Positions 62,967-64,000 of a stretch of 64,000 nucleotides of DNA are shown here, piece by piece. The DNA is from Cohnella endophytica. GTDB taxonomy: Bacteria > Bacillota > Bacilli > Paenibacillales > Paenibacillaceae. Position 1 is the stretch's first letter. Every line of letters starts with the position of its first letter. Below the pieces are notes generated by a model. It made no database searches and was not told where the DNA came from. It saw only the letters and a list, made by a program, of their open reading frames with translations. Position numbers and translations under genes: made by a program. The stretch spans positions 372,001-436,000 of the forward strand of contig NZ_RBZM01000004.1 of NCBI RefSeq assembly GCF_003628305.1. Direction: 5' to 3'.

Positions 62967-62997
62967 TTGCCAGTACCGTTCCACCAAGTTTTATGAT
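62967..62997 (+). promoter_or_regulatory. Possible sigma-A promoter of the YpuI-family gene
   Basis: TTGCCA (62967-62972) and TATGAT (62992-62997) are 19 bp apart, about 100 nt before the gene. The spacing is long for sigma-A. Confidence 0.4.
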
Positions 62998-63100
62998 ACG
63001 ATAATGAAGGTTTCGCGACATAAAAGCGGGACTATTTAGCTTTACACCCACCAACTTACCCGAGGAATTTCTTTGTGCAAAATGGAAAGGGGAACAATCC

Positions 63101-63601
63101 ATGCCAGCCACCAATATTAAGGCGTTAGCCGAATCTAGCCGAGATAAACTAAAAGCGGCGATCGATCCAATCGAACAATTTCTGAACCATCACTCCCTCG
63201 AACAGCTCGTTCAGTCCGACGATGCGGATAGCGAATGCTTTTACAGCGGGCTATTGTCCGATCTGCGGCATTTGCTCGTGTTCTCGGAGGTGGCTTACGA
63301 GAAGCTGGGCGCCGTGCTTAGACGCCCGAACTTAGATAACGATCTGGCTGAGCGTGCGCTATACGACGTATACCATCACGGCGTTAATTCCTTTTTCTAT
63401 CCGAAAAACGAATGCTACTCGGAAGACGGGCGCTACGCATACACGGGACAAGACGCGATCCGTTTCCGCGTCAAACCGGTACGTACCGCAAGAGACATCA
63501 TCTTGAGCATTTCCCGCATATACGAAGAACTTCGCGACGACTTGTCTTACTACGAAAGCGATTATTTAACGCATCGTCGCATGCAAAGCCAATCCAAATA
63601 A
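63101..63601 (+). CDS. YpuI-family protein (DUF3907)
   Basis: The 166-residue helical protein resembles Bacillus subtilis YpuI: IEQFLNHHSLEQLV, YSGLLSDLRHLLVFSEVAYE, ALYDVYHHGVNSFFYPKNE, AYTGQDAIRFRVKPVRTARD and a C-terminal ELRDDLSYYESDYLTHRR. No function is known. AAAGGGGAACAATCC precedes the ATG. It forms its own unit, followed after 86 bp by the DUF1540 gene, with a hairpin between them. Confidence 0.8.
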   Translation: MPATNIKALAESSRDKLKAAIDPIEQFLNHHSLEQLVQSDDADSECFYSGLLSDLRHLLVFSEVAYEKLGAVLRRPNLDNDLAERALYDVYHHGVNSFFYPKNECYSEDGRYAYTGQDAIRFRVKPVRTARDIILSISRIYEELRDDLSYYESDYLTHRRMQSQSK

Positions 63602-63626
63602 CAAAACCATTTATGCCTGCAACCCC

Positions 63627-63681
63627 CACCCCTCTGTCCGTATACCTCCTTGCGCGAGGTACACAATAGGACAGGGGGGTG
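63627..63681 (+). promoter_or_regulatory. RNA hairpin masking the ribosome site of the DUF1540 gene
   Basis: CACCCCTCTGTCC (63627-63639) pairs with GGACAGGGGGGTG (63669-63681) over 13 bp with one G-U pair. A second stem (TACCTC/GAGGTA) lies inside. The right arm contains the GGGGGGTGAT ribosome site of the DUF1540 gene, whose ATG is at 63688. No T-run follows, so this is not a terminator. If the hairpin forms, translation would be closed. Confidence 0.6.
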
Positions 63682-63687
63682 ATTTGA

Positions 63688-63894
63688 ATGCCGAACGGAG
63701 TCGCATGCAGCGTCAGCAATTGTTCGTTCTGGGGGGAAGGCAATCGTTGCGGAGCGAAAGAAATCGCCATTGAAGTGGATTCGCATGCCAATCATCGTTG
63801 GAACGAAGAGTTCGCCGAGGAGTTTCATTCGCATCGGGACACAGCGCCTACCTCATCCGTTACTTGTTGTCTGACGTTCCAACCGAAAGATTGA
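63688..63894 (+). CDS. DUF1540 domain protein
   Basis: The 68-residue protein has the DUF1540 pattern: VACSVSNCSFWGEGNRCGAK near the start and TSSVTCCLTFQPKD at the end, with cysteines spaced for metal binding (CxxxxCxF, C, CC). The family is small and of unknown role, common in spore-forming Firmicutes. The start ATG 63688 is preceded by the GGGGGGTGAT ribosome site, which is part of a hairpin. Confidence 0.88.
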   Translation: MPNGVACSVSNCSFWGEGNRCGAKEIAIEVDSHANHRWNEEFAEEFHSHRDTAPTSSVTCCLTFQPKD

Positions 63895-63964
63895 CCTAGA
63901 CGGAAAATGGGACTTATGGACGAGTTCGCGCGTTTGAGGTCGGGACTAGCCGCTTTGTCGGTTT

Positions 63965-63997
63965 TTGTTGTACAATAAAGACAACAACAATTTGACA
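63965..63997 (+). promoter_or_regulatory. Promoter-like and operator-like sequences at the window edge
   Basis: TACAAT (63971-63976) sits in a TTGTTGT...ACAACAA inverted repeat (63965-63971 with 63981-63987). A TTGACA follows at 63992-63997. This may be the control region of a gene to the right, beyond the window. No -10 box is visible for the TTGACA. Confidence 0.35.
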
Positions 63998-64000
63998 TAC

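Noticed and set aside
1..64000. tRNA or rRNA genes, transposases, prophage or integrase genes
   Set aside because: None were seen by eye on either strand. A covariance-model tRNA scan could still find one, but the gaps between genes leave little room.

Overview
The window is a stretch of a Firmicutes (Bacillales) chromosome with fairly high GC content. Sporulation genes (yqfC, yqfD), strong AGGAGG ribosome sites with many TTG and GTG starts, a CIRCE-controlled hrcA-grpE-dnaK-dnaJ operon, a glycine T-box and the Bacillus-like order lepA-hemW-hrcA...prmA-rsmE-mtaB...rpsU-yqeY...yqfC-yqfD-phoH-pgpH-ybeY-dgkA-cdd-era-yqzL-recO-glyQS-ppsR-yqxD-dnaG-rpoD-trmK-yqfO all point there. The SLH-anchored surface protein, the DUF1540 and YpuI-type genes and the base composition suggest the Paenibacillaceae (Cohnella or Paenibacillus); this placement is inference, since no 16S gene is present.

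Region by region: 1-3.5 kb holds the tail of a probable MutS-family gene, lepA and hemW. 3.5-5.3 kb is an accessory spacer with a 51-bp tandem hairpin array, a DUF1572 gene and an acetyltransferase. 5.3-10.3 kb is the heat-shock operon. 10.3-18.5 kb carries two small genes, prmA, a site-2-type protease, rsmE, mtaB, a NUDIX gene, deoC, a convergent Na/Pi cotransporter and an RlmI-like methyltransferase. 18.6-31.2 kb is more lineage-specific: a 1103-residue SLH/beta-propeller surface protein, addB-addA and several small unknown proteins. 31.3-37.4 kb holds hit, rpsU, yqeY, the nfeD-floA membrane-microdomain pair and yqfC-yqfD. 37.4-48.2 kb is a dense co-directional housekeeping operon from phoH to ppsR, with glyQS under T-box control.

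Between ppsR and yqxD, which are close neighbours in Bacillus subtilis, sits about 5.7 kb of extra DNA (48.2-53.9 kb). It holds a second tandem hairpin array (52-bp period), a GT-C-type membrane protein, a family 2 glycosyltransferase with two N-terminal MshEN-like cyclic-di-GMP-binding modules, and a mannose-1-phosphate guanylyltransferase. I read it as a second-messenger-gated polysaccharide module. From 53.9 kb the conserved block resumes (yqxD, dnaG, rpoD, an unknown membrane protein, trmK, yqfO), then an RNase P RNA of A-type layout, a subtilase with a Cache-like N-terminal region, a YpuI-family gene and a DUF1540 gene whose ribosome-binding site lies in a 13-bp hairpin.

No tRNA or rRNA gene, transposase, prophage or CRISPR array was seen. 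The most interesting items are the MshEN-glycosyltransferase module, the two hairpin arrays of matching architecture, the hairpin at the DUF1540 start and the Cache-like/subtilase fusion.
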